Shown: positions 15,858 through 24,989, counted from the stretch's first letter. The stretch is DNA of 49,336 nt from Denitrobacterium sp024691475 (GCA_024691475.1 JAILNP010000034.1:1-49336); one strand, 5' to 3'. A program made the numbers and translations. Notes: a model not told the origin generated them from the letters alone.

Positions 15858-17186
15858 ATGGAGAAAGAGGCCACATACTCGGAGTTGGAGAAGATGCTAG
15901 AGGCGCGTGGGGTTACGCGTCGTAGCTTTATGAAACTCTGCGGTGCAGTGGCGGCCGCCGCGGGCGTGTCTTCGCTTACGGTAGCGCAAGTCGCTTCGGC
16001 TCTCGAACAGTCCGTGATTGGCGCAAAGGAAGGTAACCTCTATCCGGTTATCTGGATCGAAGGCGCTTCGTGCACGGGTTGTACCGAGGCTTTCGCTCAG
16101 ATTGACGAGCCCGATCCCGCTACGGTAGTGCTCGAGCTCATTTCGCTGAACTACAGCGAAACGCTTTCGGCTGCTGCTGGTTACTCCATGGAAGAAGCCA
16201 AGGAGCAGACCATCGAAGCTGGCAACTACATCCTCGTTTACGAGGGTGCCGTGCTCGAAGGCTGGGACGGCCAGGCCCTGCGCGTGGCAGACAAGCCCGG
16301 CACGGAGCATCTGGTCGAGGCGGCCAAGAATGCCAATGCCGTTGTTGCCCTGGGCTCCTGCGCCACGAATGGTGGCTGGATGGCTGCCCATTCCGCGGTG
16401 AGCGCCGAGGTTGGCGCCACGGGAGTTCAGAAGTACCTGAAGGAAGTAGGCATCGACACGCCCGTCATCAACGTACCTGGTTGCCCGCCGAATCCCGAAT
16501 GGCTCGTTGCCATCCTGGTCGACGTTGTGCTTCTGAAGGTTCTTCCGGAACTGAACTCGGAAAACAAGCCTGCGGTCATCTTCAACCAGACCATTCACGA
16601 CAATTGCCAGCGCCGCGGCCACTTCGAGAACGGTGAATTCGTTTACCAGTTCGGCAGCGAAGAGGAAAAGAAGGGCTACTGCCTGTACGCCGTGGGTTGT
16701 CGCGGTCCTCAGACGAAGTCCAATTGCGGCGTTGTTCGCTACAACCATCGTCGTAGCTGGTGCGTGGAAGCTGGTGCTCCCTGCATCGGTTGCTGCGAGG
16801 CGAACCCGAACGATCCCGGCGATAACTGGGTCGAGGTCAACACCCCGTTCTTCAAGCGCCATCGCGATCTGCGCATTGGCGACTGGATGGTGCAGCCCGA
16901 AACCATCGCGGTTGGCCTTACCGCCATCGTGGCCGCCGGTATTGCCGTTCACGGCTTCGGCATCAAGGCTTCTGGCCGCATGAAGGGCAAGGTCAAGTTC
17001 GAGGCCAAGCGCGCCGTCGACGCTAAGCGTCCCGGTACGTCGGGCGCCGACTACGACCAGGAGAAGACCATCCTCAACGCCGATGGCACCACCACTACGC
17101 TTTCCGCCGATGAATTCCAGCAGAAGATGGAAGCCGATTACCAGGCGAAAGTTGAAGAGCTCAAGAATAGGAAAGGGGGCAACTAA
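15858..17186 (+). CDS. hyaA: [NiFe] hydrogenase small subunit, Tat-exported, membrane-anchored
   Basis: A 442-residue electron-transfer subunit. A twin-arginine signal (RRSFMK, Arg21-Arg22, then AAAAGVSSL) directs export. Cluster ligands are visible: proximal (SCTGC, GSCATNGG, PGCPPN), distal (TIHDNC, GYCLYAVGC) and medial (SNCGVV, CVEAGAPCIGC). The positions that carry two extra cysteines in oxygen-tolerant Hyd-1 enzymes are Gly here (CTGC, and ATNGG), so a standard oxygen-sensitive proximal cluster is expected. A C-terminal helix (PETIAVGLTAIVAAGIAVHG) anchors it in the membrane. An unusually long charged tail of about 80 residues follows. The ATG at 15858 lies seven bases after aaggagg. 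Operon partners suggest a group 1 respiratory uptake enzyme, plausibly the coriobacterial subgroup (inference). Confidence 0.95.
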   Translation: MEKEATYSELEKMLEARGVTRRSFMKLCGAVAAAAGVSSLTVAQVASALEQSVIGAKEGNLYPVIWIEGASCTGCTEAFAQIDEPDPATVVLELISLNYSETLSAAAGYSMEEAKEQTIEAGNYILVYEGAVLEGWDGQALRVADKPGTEHLVEAAKNANAVVALGSCATNGGWMAAHSAVSAEVGATGVQKYLKEVGIDTPVINVPGCPPNPEWLVAILVDVVLLKVLPELNSENKPAVIFNQTIHDNCQRRGHFENGEFVYQFGSEEEKKGYCLYAVGCRGPQTKSNCGVVRYNHRRSWCVEAGAPCIGCCEANPNDPGDNWVEVNTPFFKRHRDLRIGDWMVQPETIAVGLTAIVAAGIAVHGFGIKASGRMKGKVKFEAKRAVDAKRPGTSGADYDQEKTILNADGTTTTLSADEFQQKMEADYQAKVEELKNRKGGN

Positions 17187-17189
17187 AAC

Positions 17190-18836
17190 ATGGCACGTAC
17201 AGTAATCGACCCGATTACCCGTATCGAGGGTCACCTGCGTGTGGAAATGGAAGTCGAAGACGGCGTCGTTACCGACGCATGGGTCTCCGGCGGCTGCTTC
17301 CGCGGCATGGAGCTGGTTGTACGCGACCGCGCTCCCGAAGATGCTGCAATGATCGTGCAGCGTATCTGCGGCGTTTGCCCTGTCTCTCATGCGCATGCTT
17401 CTACGCTTGCCGCCGAGAAGGCATATGGCATCACCATTTCGAACAACGCCCGTATCATCCGCAACCTCGTCGAAGGTGCCCAGTTCCTGCATAGCCACAT
17501 CCTGTGGTTCTACAACCTGGCTGCCCTCGACTACGTGAACCCGCTGCATGCCCTGGAAGCAAACCCAGCCGATGCCTGGGATCTGGCCACCGCTGCCGGT
17601 ACTTCCACGAACACCGACTTCAAGGCCCTGCAAGAGCGCCTTACCACGTTCGCGGAAAACAAGCAGCTGTCCATCTTCAGCGGCAACTGGTTCGATTCCG
17701 AGAACTCGCAGGGCTACAAGCTGCCCGCCGAGCTCGACCTCATTTGCACCGCGCATTACCTCGAAGCCCTCACCATGCAGTCGAAGGCTTCCGAGATTGC
17801 CGCGCTGCTGGGCGGCAAGATGCCGCACATCATGACGAGCACGCCTGGTGGCACGATGTTCTATCCCACCGAGGAGAAGCTCGACGACCTGTGGTCCCTC
17901 GTCAACGAGGTGTACGACTGGGTCAAGGCAACCATGATTCCCGACACGCTGGCCATCGCTCCCTATTACGCCGACGCATTCAACTTCGGCAAGGGCTGTG
18001 GTCGCTACGTGGCATGGGGCGTTTTCGAAGATGCAAGCTTCGATATGAATAAGCGCTACCTGCCTGCTGGCGTTCTGGGCGACGGTCTGAAGCTTTCCGA
18101 CGTCGACGAGTCCAAGATCAAGGAATATGTTGGCCATTCCTGGTACAAGGGCGATTCCGACCTCAACCCGCTTGAGGGCGTTACCGAACCCGAGTTCACG
18201 GAATACAACACCGATGATCGTTATACCTGGTGCAAGGCTCCTTCGTACGATGGTCAGTGCATGGAAGCCGGTTCTTTCTCCCGTCTGCTCGTTGCCTACA
18301 AGCGCAATGTCAGCTTCATCGTCGACCAGATCGACGGCCTGCTGGAAACGCTGGGCGTTCCGGGTCAGCTGGAAATCCTGCAGTCTACGCTTGGCCGTAC
18401 GGCTGCTCGCCAGATCGAGACGCTCTACATCGCTGGCCTCATGAAGGAATGGGTCCAGGAGCTCATCGAGGCCGTGAAGGGTGGCGACTCGGAGTACTTC
18501 CGCACGCCTTCCACCACGACGGGCCAGGGTACGGGCTTCTGGGAGGCTCCGCGTGGTGCTCTCTACCACACGGAAAAGGTCTCCAACGGCAAGATCACCG
18601 ATTACCAGATCATCATTCCCACGACGTGGAACATCGCTCCGCACGATGCCGACGGCGTTCCCGGTCCCATGGAGCAGGCCTGCATCGGCGTTCCCGTGGG
18701 CGATATGGAAAAGCCCATCAACGTGCTGCGTACCGTTCACAGCTTCGACCCCTGCACCGCTTGCGCAGTGCACATCACGGAGCCCAAGACGGGCAAGACC
18801 TTCAAGACGGTTACGAGCCCTTGGGGGGTGAAGTAA
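17190..18836 (+). CDS. hyaB: [NiFe] hydrogenase large (catalytic) subunit precursor
   Basis: A 548-residue subunit holding the Ni-Fe(CN)2CO active site, which splits H2 outside the membrane after co-export with the small subunit. N-terminal ligands are in RICGVCPVSHAHAS and C-terminal ligands in DPCTACAVH, so all four Cys are present and none is selenocysteine. The sequence continues for about 20 residues after the final His (ITEPKTGKTFK...), the peptide normally removed by the maturation protease after nickel insertion. A matching protease gene lies downstream (20093-20626). The ATG follows the small-subunit stop by three bases, with gaaaggggg upstream. The hypABCDEF genes for cofactor assembly are not in this window. 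Confidence 0.97.
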   Translation: MARTVIDPITRIEGHLRVEMEVEDGVVTDAWVSGGCFRGMELVVRDRAPEDAAMIVQRICGVCPVSHAHASTLAAEKAYGITISNNARIIRNLVEGAQFLHSHILWFYNLAALDYVNPLHALEANPADAWDLATAAGTSTNTDFKALQERLTTFAENKQLSIFSGNWFDSENSQGYKLPAELDLICTAHYLEALTMQSKASEIAALLGGKMPHIMTSTPGGTMFYPTEEKLDDLWSLVNEVYDWVKATMIPDTLAIAPYYADAFNFGKGCGRYVAWGVFEDASFDMNKRYLPAGVLGDGLKLSDVDESKIKEYVGHSWYKGDSDLNPLEGVTEPEFTEYNTDDRYTWCKAPSYDGQCMEAGSFSRLLVAYKRNVSFIVDQIDGLLETLGVPGQLEILQSTLGRTAARQIETLYIAGLMKEWVQELIEAVKGGDSEYFRTPSTTTGQGTGFWEAPRGALYHTEKVSNGKITDYQIIIPTTWNIAPHDADGVPGPMEQACIGVPVGDMEKPINVLRTVHSFDPCTACAVHITEPKTGKTFKTVTSPWGVK

Positions 18837-18837
18837 G

Positions 18838-19524
18838 ATGGCCGAACTCGCACACTACAAGGACGCGCATCCGCTGCCGTTCGTCATCACGCACTACGTG
18901 AACCTCATTTCGATGATTCTGCTCATTCTCAGCGGTTTCATCATTCATTTCCCGTACCTGCCCGCCATCATGGGCATTTGCCGCGGCGTGCATATCTTCT
19001 GCGGCATCGTGCTGGTTGCGAACTGCATTGTGCGCGTTATCCTGGCGTTCGTGCTGGATTCTGCTCCCGTTGGCGGCACGCGTCAGAAGGTTAAGGACAT
19101 CAAGTCCTTCCTTCCGCAGGCCGACAACAAGGGCCAGCTCATCCCGTGGATCAAGTTCTACCTGTTCATTCAGAAGGACCATCCGTTCTCGGGTAAGTTC
19201 AACCCGCTGCAGAAGATGGCGTACGATCTCATTCCGCTGCTCATCCTGTTCATGGGCTATACGGGCTTCTGCCTGTGGTCGGTTACGGCTGACATGCCCA
19301 TCTTCGCTGCGGGCACTGCAGCCATGGGTGGCCTTATGAGCGTTCGCATCATCCACTACTTCATGATGTTCGTCTTCATCATCTTCATGATCATCCATGT
19401 GTACATGGCCGTCATCGAAGGTGGCAAGCCCCTCATGAAGCTCATGTTCGCTCGCAAGGAGCATGGTGGCCTTACTTACGATATCAACGTTCACGATATC
19501 TCGGGCGAGGATCACACCGTCTAG
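18838..19524 (+). CDS. hyaC: Hydrogenase cytochrome b subunit
   Basis: A 228-residue integral membrane di-haem cytochrome b of the HyaC/HupC type that passes electrons from the small subunit to menaquinone. Four membrane helices are visible (about residues 18-40, 45-70, 130-150, 165-195). Candidate haem histidines lie in FVITHYVNL, CRGVHIFCG and RIIHYFMM...IIHVYMAV. Its start lies one base after the large-subunit stop, so it is translationally coupled. It completes a three-subunit respiratory uptake hydrogenase. A strong terminator follows, separating the structural genes from the downstream membrane protein and protease. Confidence 0.92.
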   Translation: MAELAHYKDAHPLPFVITHYVNLISMILLILSGFIIHFPYLPAIMGICRGVHIFCGIVLVANCIVRVILAFVLDSAPVGGTRQKVKDIKSFLPQADNKGQLIPWIKFYLFIQKDHPFSGKFNPLQKMAYDLIPLLILFMGYTGFCLWSVTADMPIFAAGTAAMGGLMSVRIIHYFMMFVFIIFMIIHVYMAVIEGGKPLMKLMFARKEHGGLTYDINVHDISGEDHTV

Positions 19525-19547
19525 GATTTTCTCCTGGATGCTTTCTT

Positions 19548-19576
19548 GAAGGGAGCCTTCGGGCTCCCTTCTTTTT
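19548..19576 (+). terminator. Rho-independent terminator of the hydrogenase structural operon
   Basis: Arms 19548-19557 and 19562-19571 (gaagggagcc / ggctcccttc) close a TTCG tetraloop, followed by a run of T. Confidence 0.92.
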
Positions 19577-19631
19577 CCAGGCGGCTGATATTCTGTCTGC
19601 TAGGTTACGACGCGAAGATAGGGGGTTTGCC

Positions 19632-20084
19632 ATGAGCGAATACGAGGGCCTTACCGACGAGCAAGTGGAACGCGAACGCGCTCTGCTCAAGGGCGTGCCC
19701 GTTTTGAATCTGGGGGCCTTGTTTCTGCCGCCCATTTGGGGTCCTGCCCATGGCATGTGGTGGACGATCGTGTTCTATCCCATTTGGGCGCTTGCCGACT
19801 CGTTGTTCTACTACGCCTACGCATCCGTTTCGGGCGTGGGGGAGAGCAGTCCGCTTGCCGTTGTGGCTGCCGTCGTTGTGCTTCTGCTGCTCACTGCCTT
19901 TACCTTCGCCTTTGCGCGATTGGCCCAGCCTGCCGCCCTGCATCGCGCTTTGGAGCATAAGGGCATGCGTAAGAGCGAGTATCTTCGCCGCGAACGCATC
20001 TGGGCGGTGGCCTCCGTGGTTGCGGGATGCATCCTGCTTGCGTTGGCTACGTACTATAATGTCGTTGTGAAAGTATCTCTGTAG
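19632..20084 (+). CDS. Small membrane protein of unknown function next to hydrogenase genes
   Basis: 150 residues. A polar N-terminus (SEYEGLTDEQVERERALLKG) precedes a hydrophobic segment rich in aromatics and prolines (LNLGALFLPPIWGPAHGMWW), then two further membrane helices (about 70-95 and 125-145) separated by a basic loop. No enzyme motif is visible and I do not recognise a named family. The ATG has agggggt about seven bases upstream. It lies between the hydrogenase structural genes and the maturation protease, nine bases from the latter, so a role in hydrogenase assembly or membrane placement is possible. Adjacency is the only evidence. Confidence 0.8.
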   Translation: MSEYEGLTDEQVERERALLKGVPVLNLGALFLPPIWGPAHGMWWTIVFYPIWALADSLFYYAYASVSGVGESSPLAVVAAVVVLLLLTAFTFAFARLAQPAALHRALEHKGMRKSEYLRRERIWAVASVVAGCILLALATYYNVVVKVSL

Positions 20085-20092
20085 GGTTTGCC

Positions 20093-20626
20093 ATGAAGAT
20101 TGCCGTGTTTTGCGTTGGTAACAAGCTCATGCTTGATGATGGCATTGGGCCTGCCGTGTATGACGAATTGTCCACGTACGAGTTCTCTTCCGATGTGGAG
20201 TTGTTTGACGTTGGCTGCATGAGCATGGACTATCTGAATGCCGTGCAGGCGTTCGACTTGATCATCACCGTTGATGCCCTTGATGGAACGGGCGGCGAAC
20301 CGGGTACCATCTTCCGCTTCGAGCCCGATGATATGGCTCCGCGTCCGTTTGGGGCGCAGTCTCTTCACGACTTGAAGCTATCCGATCTGTTCGAGACGGC
20401 CAAGCTGTTGGGCTACCAGGCCCAGGGCGTGTGTCTGGGCATGCAGGTGACTAACGCCGAGCCTGCCGAACTTACCGTCGGCCTTACTCCCCGCGTATCA
20501 GAAAAGCTTAATGACCTGGTTGATTGCGTTCTCGCGGAACTCGTTCGCGCAGGGCAGGTCATTCGACTGCGCGAAACGGGCCAGCAGGTTGTCCCAGGCT
20601 GGCATCATACGAGCGTTTCTGCGTAG
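20093..20626 (+). CDS. hyaD: [NiFe] hydrogenase maturation endopeptidase
   Basis: A 177-residue protease of the HyaD/HybD/HycI family. It cuts the C-terminal extension from the nickel-loaded large subunit so that the subunit can close and be exported. The fold signature starts IAVFCVGNKLMLDDGIGPAVYDEL, where an acidic residue matches the metal-sensing Glu16 region of HybD. ITVDALDG gives the second acidic ligand and AQSLHDLKLSDL the His. The enzyme lies nine bases after the small membrane protein and probably serves the large subunit encoded about 1.3 kb upstream. It ends three bases before the convergent nth stop. Confidence 0.92.
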   Translation: MKIAVFCVGNKLMLDDGIGPAVYDELSTYEFSSDVELFDVGCMSMDYLNAVQAFDLIITVDALDGTGGEPGTIFRFEPDDMAPRPFGAQSLHDLKLSDLFETAKLLGYQAQGVCLGMQVTNAEPAELTVGLTPRVSEKLNDLVDCVLAELVRAGQVIRLRETGQQVVPGWHHTSVSA

Positions 20627-20629
20627 CGG

Positions 20630-21286
20630 TTACGCCTCGCAGCTGGGGCAGAGGTCCCGCACGGGGCAATCCGCGCAGAGCGGGTTGCGCGCACGGCAGA
20701 ACTCCCTGCCAAAGTGCACCCACTGATGGTTGATGAACAGCCAATCGGGTTGCTCGTATACGCGCATGAGCGCGCGTTCGGTCTTTTCGGGCGTATCGGC
20801 CGAAGGTCCCGCTAGCTTCAGTCGGTGAGCGATTCTGTAGACGTGCGTGTCAACGGCTATGCCCTGGGGGTTGCGAAACGCCTCGCACATGACCACGTTG
20901 GCCGTTTTTCGTCCGACGCCGGGGAGCTTCTGCAGCTGCTCCATGTCGTTGGGTACGATGCTGTCGAATTCGGAGGCTAGAATCCTTCCCAGTTGCACGA
21001 GGTGCTTCGCTTTGGAGCGGAAGAACCCCAGCGAGTGAATGATTTCCTCGACGCTTTCGATGGAAGCGGCTCCAAGGGCCGCAGGTGTGGGGTATTTCTC
21101 GAAGAGGGCGGGCGTTACCCTATTCACGGCCGCATCGGTGCATTGGGCGGAAAGCACCACGGCGACAACTAGTTGAAATGGGGTTTCGTAATCGAGTGAG
21201 CATTCTCCGTCGCCGTAGCGCTCATGCATGCGCTCCTCGATGAGCTTTGCGCGATCGCGTTTCGCTGCCATTGTCTCGCGTGGCAT
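20630..21286 (-). CDS. nth: Endonuclease III
   Basis: A DNA glycosylase/AP lyase of about 218 residues that removes oxidised pyrimidines in base-excision repair. The helix-hairpin-helix LPGVGRKTANVV carries the catalytic Lys, IAVDTHVYRIAHR carries the catalytic Asp, and CRARNPLCADCPVRDLC is a perfect C-x6-C-x2-C-x5-C [4Fe-4S] loop. The start at 21286 is preferred because aaagg lies six bases upstream; an ATG at 21292 directly abuts that site. It contrasts with the cluster-less relative at 13205-14041. It is divergent from mfd, with which it shares an upstream region. Confidence 0.95.
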   Translation of the reverse strand: MPRETMAAKRDRAKLIEERMHERYGDGECSLDYETPFQLVVAVVLSAQCTDAAVNRVTPALFEKYPTPAALGAASIESVEEIIHSLGFFRSKAKHLVQLGRILASEFDSIVPNDMEQLQKLPGVGRKTANVVMCEAFRNPQGIAVDTHVYRIAHRLKLAGPSADTPEKTERALMRVYEQPDWLFINHQWVHFGREFCRARNPLCADCPVRDLCPSCEA

Positions 21287-21372
21287 GGCCATCCTTTCCG
21301 CAGTTCCATAGGTTTATTGTACGACGGCTCTATGGGCTTTGCGGGGTGTCGGGCATTAATCGCCGTCCACGA

Positions 21373-21398
21373 TATAATGGGCATGCCGCATATGCGGC
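21373..21398 (+). promoter_or_regulatory. -10 element and start-site palindrome upstream of mfd
   Basis: A perfect TATAAT (21373-21378) is followed by the perfect 14-bp palindrome GCCGCATATGCGGC (21385-21398) at about the expected transcription start, then TTTTT. No good -35 is visible. The palindrome may be an operator or a small leader hairpin. Confidence 0.45.
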
Positions 21399-21426
21399 TT
21401 TTTCAGGTTAGTCGAAAGGCGCATCC

Positions 21427-24400
21427 ATGCTCATTGACGCACTCGTACATCCGCTTTCCCGTTGCGAAGATATTCAGCAGTTCTGGGGCAAGCTCGATTC
21501 GGGCGAAGATGCGGCTCTGGGCATAGCCTCTTCTGCCAGGCCCTTCATGGTGGCTTCCCGCTTCGCGCGCACGCCACAGCCAACGCTCGTCATAATTGCC
21601 GGGGAAGAGGCTGCCGACGACTTCGCTCGCAACCTTGGCGCCTACGTCGGGGAAGAACGCGTGCTTCGCTTTCGCGAGCGCGATGATTATCCCTTCGGCG
21701 AAAAAGAAGCGGATGCGCGCAAAGTGGCCCAGCGGATGGAATCGCTCTGGTCGCTTGCTCATGGACGCGAATGCATCGTCGTCGCCTCCGCGCGTTCGCT
21801 TCTTCGAAAGATGCCTCCGGCGGGAAATCCCTTCTACGAGCCCATCGAGCTTTCGGTGGGTGCCGAGGCTTCGGCATTTCTGCGTGACGAGTCTGCGACG
21901 TTCGAGAGCTTCCCGTTCGCGTTGGAAACGGCTGGCTATGTTAATACAGGCGATTTGGAGGGGCCTGGCACGTATGCCGTGCATGGCGGCACTATTGACG
22001 TGTATCCGGGGAATCTCTCCTTTCCTGTTCGCATCGACTTCTTTGGTGATGAGATAGACGAGATTCGCCGTATCGTGCCTTCTACGGGGCAGACCATTGC
22101 CACGTTGGATGATGTTCGCATTTTCCCCATTCGCGAATACGCTCCCAGCAATCGTGCCATTGCTCGAGCCCGGAAGGCGCTTCTGAATCCCGCGAAGACC
22201 AATCCGGTGCTGCGTGAATTGCTCGACAAACTCGAGGGCGGTGTTACCGACGCCCAATCGGCGGCGTTGCTGCCGTATCTCTATGATCGAACCGATACGC
22301 TCGGTGCGTTTCTCGATACGACGTGCCTGACGGTGCTCATCGAACCGCGTTCGCTTATCGATGACGCCCTGCATGCCTATGACGATATTCTCGCCCGTGC
22401 GCAAGGTTCGTCTATTTCCACTGATGGGTTGTATTGCCCTGCAACAAAGCTCAATTTCGGCTCAAACCAGCGATGCACGTATCAGTCAATCATGCGCATT
22501 GGCCAAGAGCTCGATGCGCAGCTTCCCGTGAAGCGAACCGATGTGGCGGGGAATTCGGAAAAGCTCTTTGGCAAGCTCATGAGCTTGTCGAATGCCGATT
22601 TCACGGTCGTTTTCAGCGTGCCCAATTTCCGAGCCAGGCAGGATATGAAGCTTGCCCTGGTGGATAGGGGCATTCCCATCGTGGAGACGCTCGATGCCGA
22701 TGACGCCAACGTCGAGCGCCTGAAGCGTGGCGTGGTGAACGTGGTGGACGTGGACATCCCGCTGGGGCTGATTATCCCCAAGGCGAAGCTTGCCCTGGTG
22801 AGCATTGCCGATACCCAGGGCGCTGGTTCGTTGCGTACGCATAGGCGCATCGACATCACCGAAGTCACGTTTCCCTTTAAGCCAGGCGATTATGTCGTGC
22901 ATTCGGCGCATGGCGTCGCCTTGTTCAAGGAGCTCGTGCGTCAGGAGGTCGGTGGCGTCCTGCGCGACTACCTGCTGTTGGAATACGCTGAAGACGACAA
23001 GCTCTACGTTCCCGTGGAGCAGCTCGACCGCGTTACCCGCTACGTGGGCCCCGAGGGTAGCAGCCCGCGCTTGACGCGTCTGAACACGAGCGATTGGTCG
23101 CGGGCGCTCAATCGCGCGCGCAAGGCGAGCAAGAAGCTTGCCTTCGACCTGGTGGATGTCTATACGCGTCGTGCGGCTACGCAGGGGTATCGCTATTCTG
23201 CCGATACTCCCTGGATGCGCGAGATGGAGAGCGATTTCCCGTATCAGGAAACGCCTGATCAGCTTGCGGCTATCGCCGACGTGAAGGCGGATATGCAGTC
23301 AGCGCGCCCCATGGACAGGCTCGTGTGTGGCGACGTGGGCTTTGGCAAGACGGAAGTCGCCCTGCGCGCCGCATTCAAGGCAACGCAGGACAAGAAGCAG
23401 GTAATGGTGCTTTGCCCCACAACCATTTTGGCGCAGCAGCATTACACCACGTTCAAGGACCGCTTCGACGCATATGGCGTTACGGTAGAAGTGCTTTCCC
23501 GATTCCGCACGCCCGCACAGCAGAAGGCGGCTCTCGCAGGATTCGCCGATGGCTCGGTGCAGGTGCTCGTGGGCACGCATCGTCTGCTCTCGCGCGACGT
23601 GAACCCTTACGATCTGGGCTTGGTTATCATCGACGAGGAGCAGCGTTTTGGCGTGGGGCACAAGGAGCAGCTGAAGAACCTTCGCGAGAGCATCGACGTG
23701 CTCACGCTCTCGGCTACGCCGATTCCGCGCACCATGCAGATGTCGCTTTCCGGCGTGCGCGACATGAGCCTCATTCTTACGCCTCCCGACGACCGTCGTC
23801 CCGTTGAGGTGCATGTGGGCGAGTGGGACCCCGACGTGGTCAGCGATGCCATTCGGCGCGAAATGGCCCGCGGTGGCCAGGTGTATTACGTGAGCAACCG
23901 TGTGCGCGGCCTCGATGATGCCGTGGCACGCGTGGCTCAGGCCGCTCCCGAGGCGCGGGTGGGAGTTGCCCATGGGAAGCTCACCAAGGAGCAGCTCGAA
24001 AGCGTCATGGAGGATTTCGCGGCCGCGGAAATCGATGTTCTCGTGGCTACGACCATCATCGAGAGCGGCATTGACAACCCTCATACGAACACCCTCGTCA
24101 TCGAGGATTCGCAGCGCCTTGGCTTGGCCCAGATGTACCAGCTCAAGGGCAGGGTTGGACGTAGCAACCTGCAAGCCTACGCCTACTTCATGTTCCCCGA
24201 GCATATGACACTTACCGAAGAGGCCACGGCGCGCCTCGAGGCGATCAACGAGCATCAGGAGCTTGGCAGTGGCATGCGCGTCGCCATGCGCGACCTTGAG
24301 ATTCGCGGTGCGGGTAGTTTGCTTGGTGCCGAACAGAGCGGCAATATGAGCGCTGTCGGCTTCGACTTGTTTGCCCAGATGCTTGCCGAGGCGGTGAACG

Positions 24401-24897
24401 CCACGCGCGAAGGCAGGGTGGAGAAGAGTGATCTTCTGCCGGCCGCCCTTTCCGACATTACCGTCAACGTGCCCGCTCATACGTATATTCCCGAGGAATA
24501 CATCCCCGATGCCGACGAACGCGTGATGCTGTATCGCAAGGCGGCGTTTGCAGAGGAAGTAGAAGTCGTCGACGAGCTCGAGGAGCAGACGCGCAAGCGT
24601 CACCCCGACATGCCGCAAGCGACCATCAACTTCTTCATGAAGGCGCGCGTGAAGGCGCTGGCGAACGACATGCACGTGAAGACGGTCTCGGTGGTGGGCG
24701 GCAAGCTCAACGTGGAACCGGTCCCCAAGCCCGAAGGCGATCTGTGGCTTTCGCTTCGTCGTGCGAAGGCGCGCTACGTTACGCAGACGAGCAAGCTCCA
24801 GGTTCCCATGAAGTACTTCGCGCTTTCCGACGACGTAGCCTTGCTTGATGCCGTGTATGCGCTTTTGCGTGATTTGAGAGGTCAGCGTCGCGCTTAG
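21427..24897 (+). CDS. mfd: Transcription-repair coupling factor Mfd
   Basis: A 1156-residue ATP-driven translocase that removes stalled RNA polymerase at lesions and recruits UvrA, so full family length. Domains in order: a UvrB-like region (YAVHGGTIDVYPGN, then RIDFFGDEIDEIRR), the RNA-polymerase interaction domain (DYVVHSAHGVALFKELV), helicase motor 1 (Walker A GDVGFGKTEVA, DEEQRFGVGHKEQLK, SATPIPRTMQ) and motor 2 (TTIIESGIDNPHTNT, QLKGRVGRSN). A C-terminal UvrA-masking domain follows. The ATG is preceded by cgaaagg. It is divergent from nth, bringing two repair genes together. No truncation or frameshift is seen. Confidence 0.97.
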   Translation: MLIDALVHPLSRCEDIQQFWGKLDSGEDAALGIASSARPFMVASRFARTPQPTLVIIAGEEAADDFARNLGAYVGEERVLRFRERDDYPFGEKEADARKVAQRMESLWSLAHGRECIVVASARSLLRKMPPAGNPFYEPIELSVGAEASAFLRDESATFESFPFALETAGYVNTGDLEGPGTYAVHGGTIDVYPGNLSFPVRIDFFGDEIDEIRRIVPSTGQTIATLDDVRIFPIREYAPSNRAIARARKALLNPAKTNPVLRELLDKLEGGVTDAQSAALLPYLYDRTDTLGAFLDTTCLTVLIEPRSLIDDALHAYDDILARAQGSSISTDGLYCPATKLNFGSNQRCTYQSIMRIGQELDAQLPVKRTDVAGNSEKLFGKLMSLSNADFTVVFSVPNFRARQDMKLALVDRGIPIVETLDADDANVERLKRGVVNVVDVDIPLGLIIPKAKLALVSIADTQGAGSLRTHRRIDITEVTFPFKPGDYVVHSAHGVALFKELVRQEVGGVLRDYLLLEYAEDDKLYVPVEQLDRVTRYVGPEGSSPRLTRLNTSDWSRALNRARKASKKLAFDLVDVYTRRAATQGYRYSADTPWMREMESDFPYQETPDQLAAIADVKADMQSARPMDRLVCGDVGFGKTEVALRAAFKATQDKKQVMVLCPTTILAQQHYTTFKDRFDAYGVTVEVLSRFRTPAQQKAALAGFADGSVQVLVGTHRLLSRDVNPYDLGLVIIDEEQRFGVGHKEQLKNLRESIDVLTLSATPIPRTMQMSLSGVRDMSLILTPPDDRRPVEVHVGEWDPDVVSDAIRREMARGGQVYYVSNRVRGLDDAVARVAQAAPEARVGVAHGKLTKEQLESVMEDFAAAEIDVLVATTIIESGIDNPHTNTLVIEDSQRLGLAQMYQLKGRVGRSNLQAYAYFMFPEHMTLTEEATARLEAINEHQELGSGMRVAMRDLEIRGAGSLLGAEQSGNMSAVGFDLFAQMLAEAVNATREGRVEKSDLLPAALSDITVNVPAHTYIPEEYIPDADERVMLYRKAAFAEEVEVVDELEEQTRKRHPDMPQATINFFMKARVKALANDMHVKTVSVVGGKLNVEPVPKPEGDLWLSLRRAKARYVTQTSKLQVPMKYFALSDDVALLDAVYALLRDLRGQRRA

Positions 24898-24980
24898 TAC
24901 ACCCGCTGGTTTATTGTGTCGGCTCCCGCTGGGCTTTTCCATTTCGGGTCGGTTACGAACAAGCCTGTTGCCTGGGGAAA

Positions 24981-24989
24981 TGCTACAAT
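24981..24989 (+). promoter_or_regulatory. Extended -10 element of pspA
   Basis: TGC-TACAAT matches an extended -10 (TGn-TAnAAT), 46 bases before the pspA start. No convincing -35 is seen, as is usual for extended -10 promoters. Confidence 0.5.

Noticed and set aside
15897..18773. A 958-codon open frame on the minus strand, antisense to the hydrogenase genes
   Set aside because: It is a by-product of strong GC-biased codon use in the hydrogenase genes. It has no ribosome site and its translation shows no recognisable domain.
23299..24942. A 547-codon minus-strand open frame within mfd
   Set aside because: It is a shadow of the Mfd helicase frame, with His/Arg-rich unstructured translation and no start signal.
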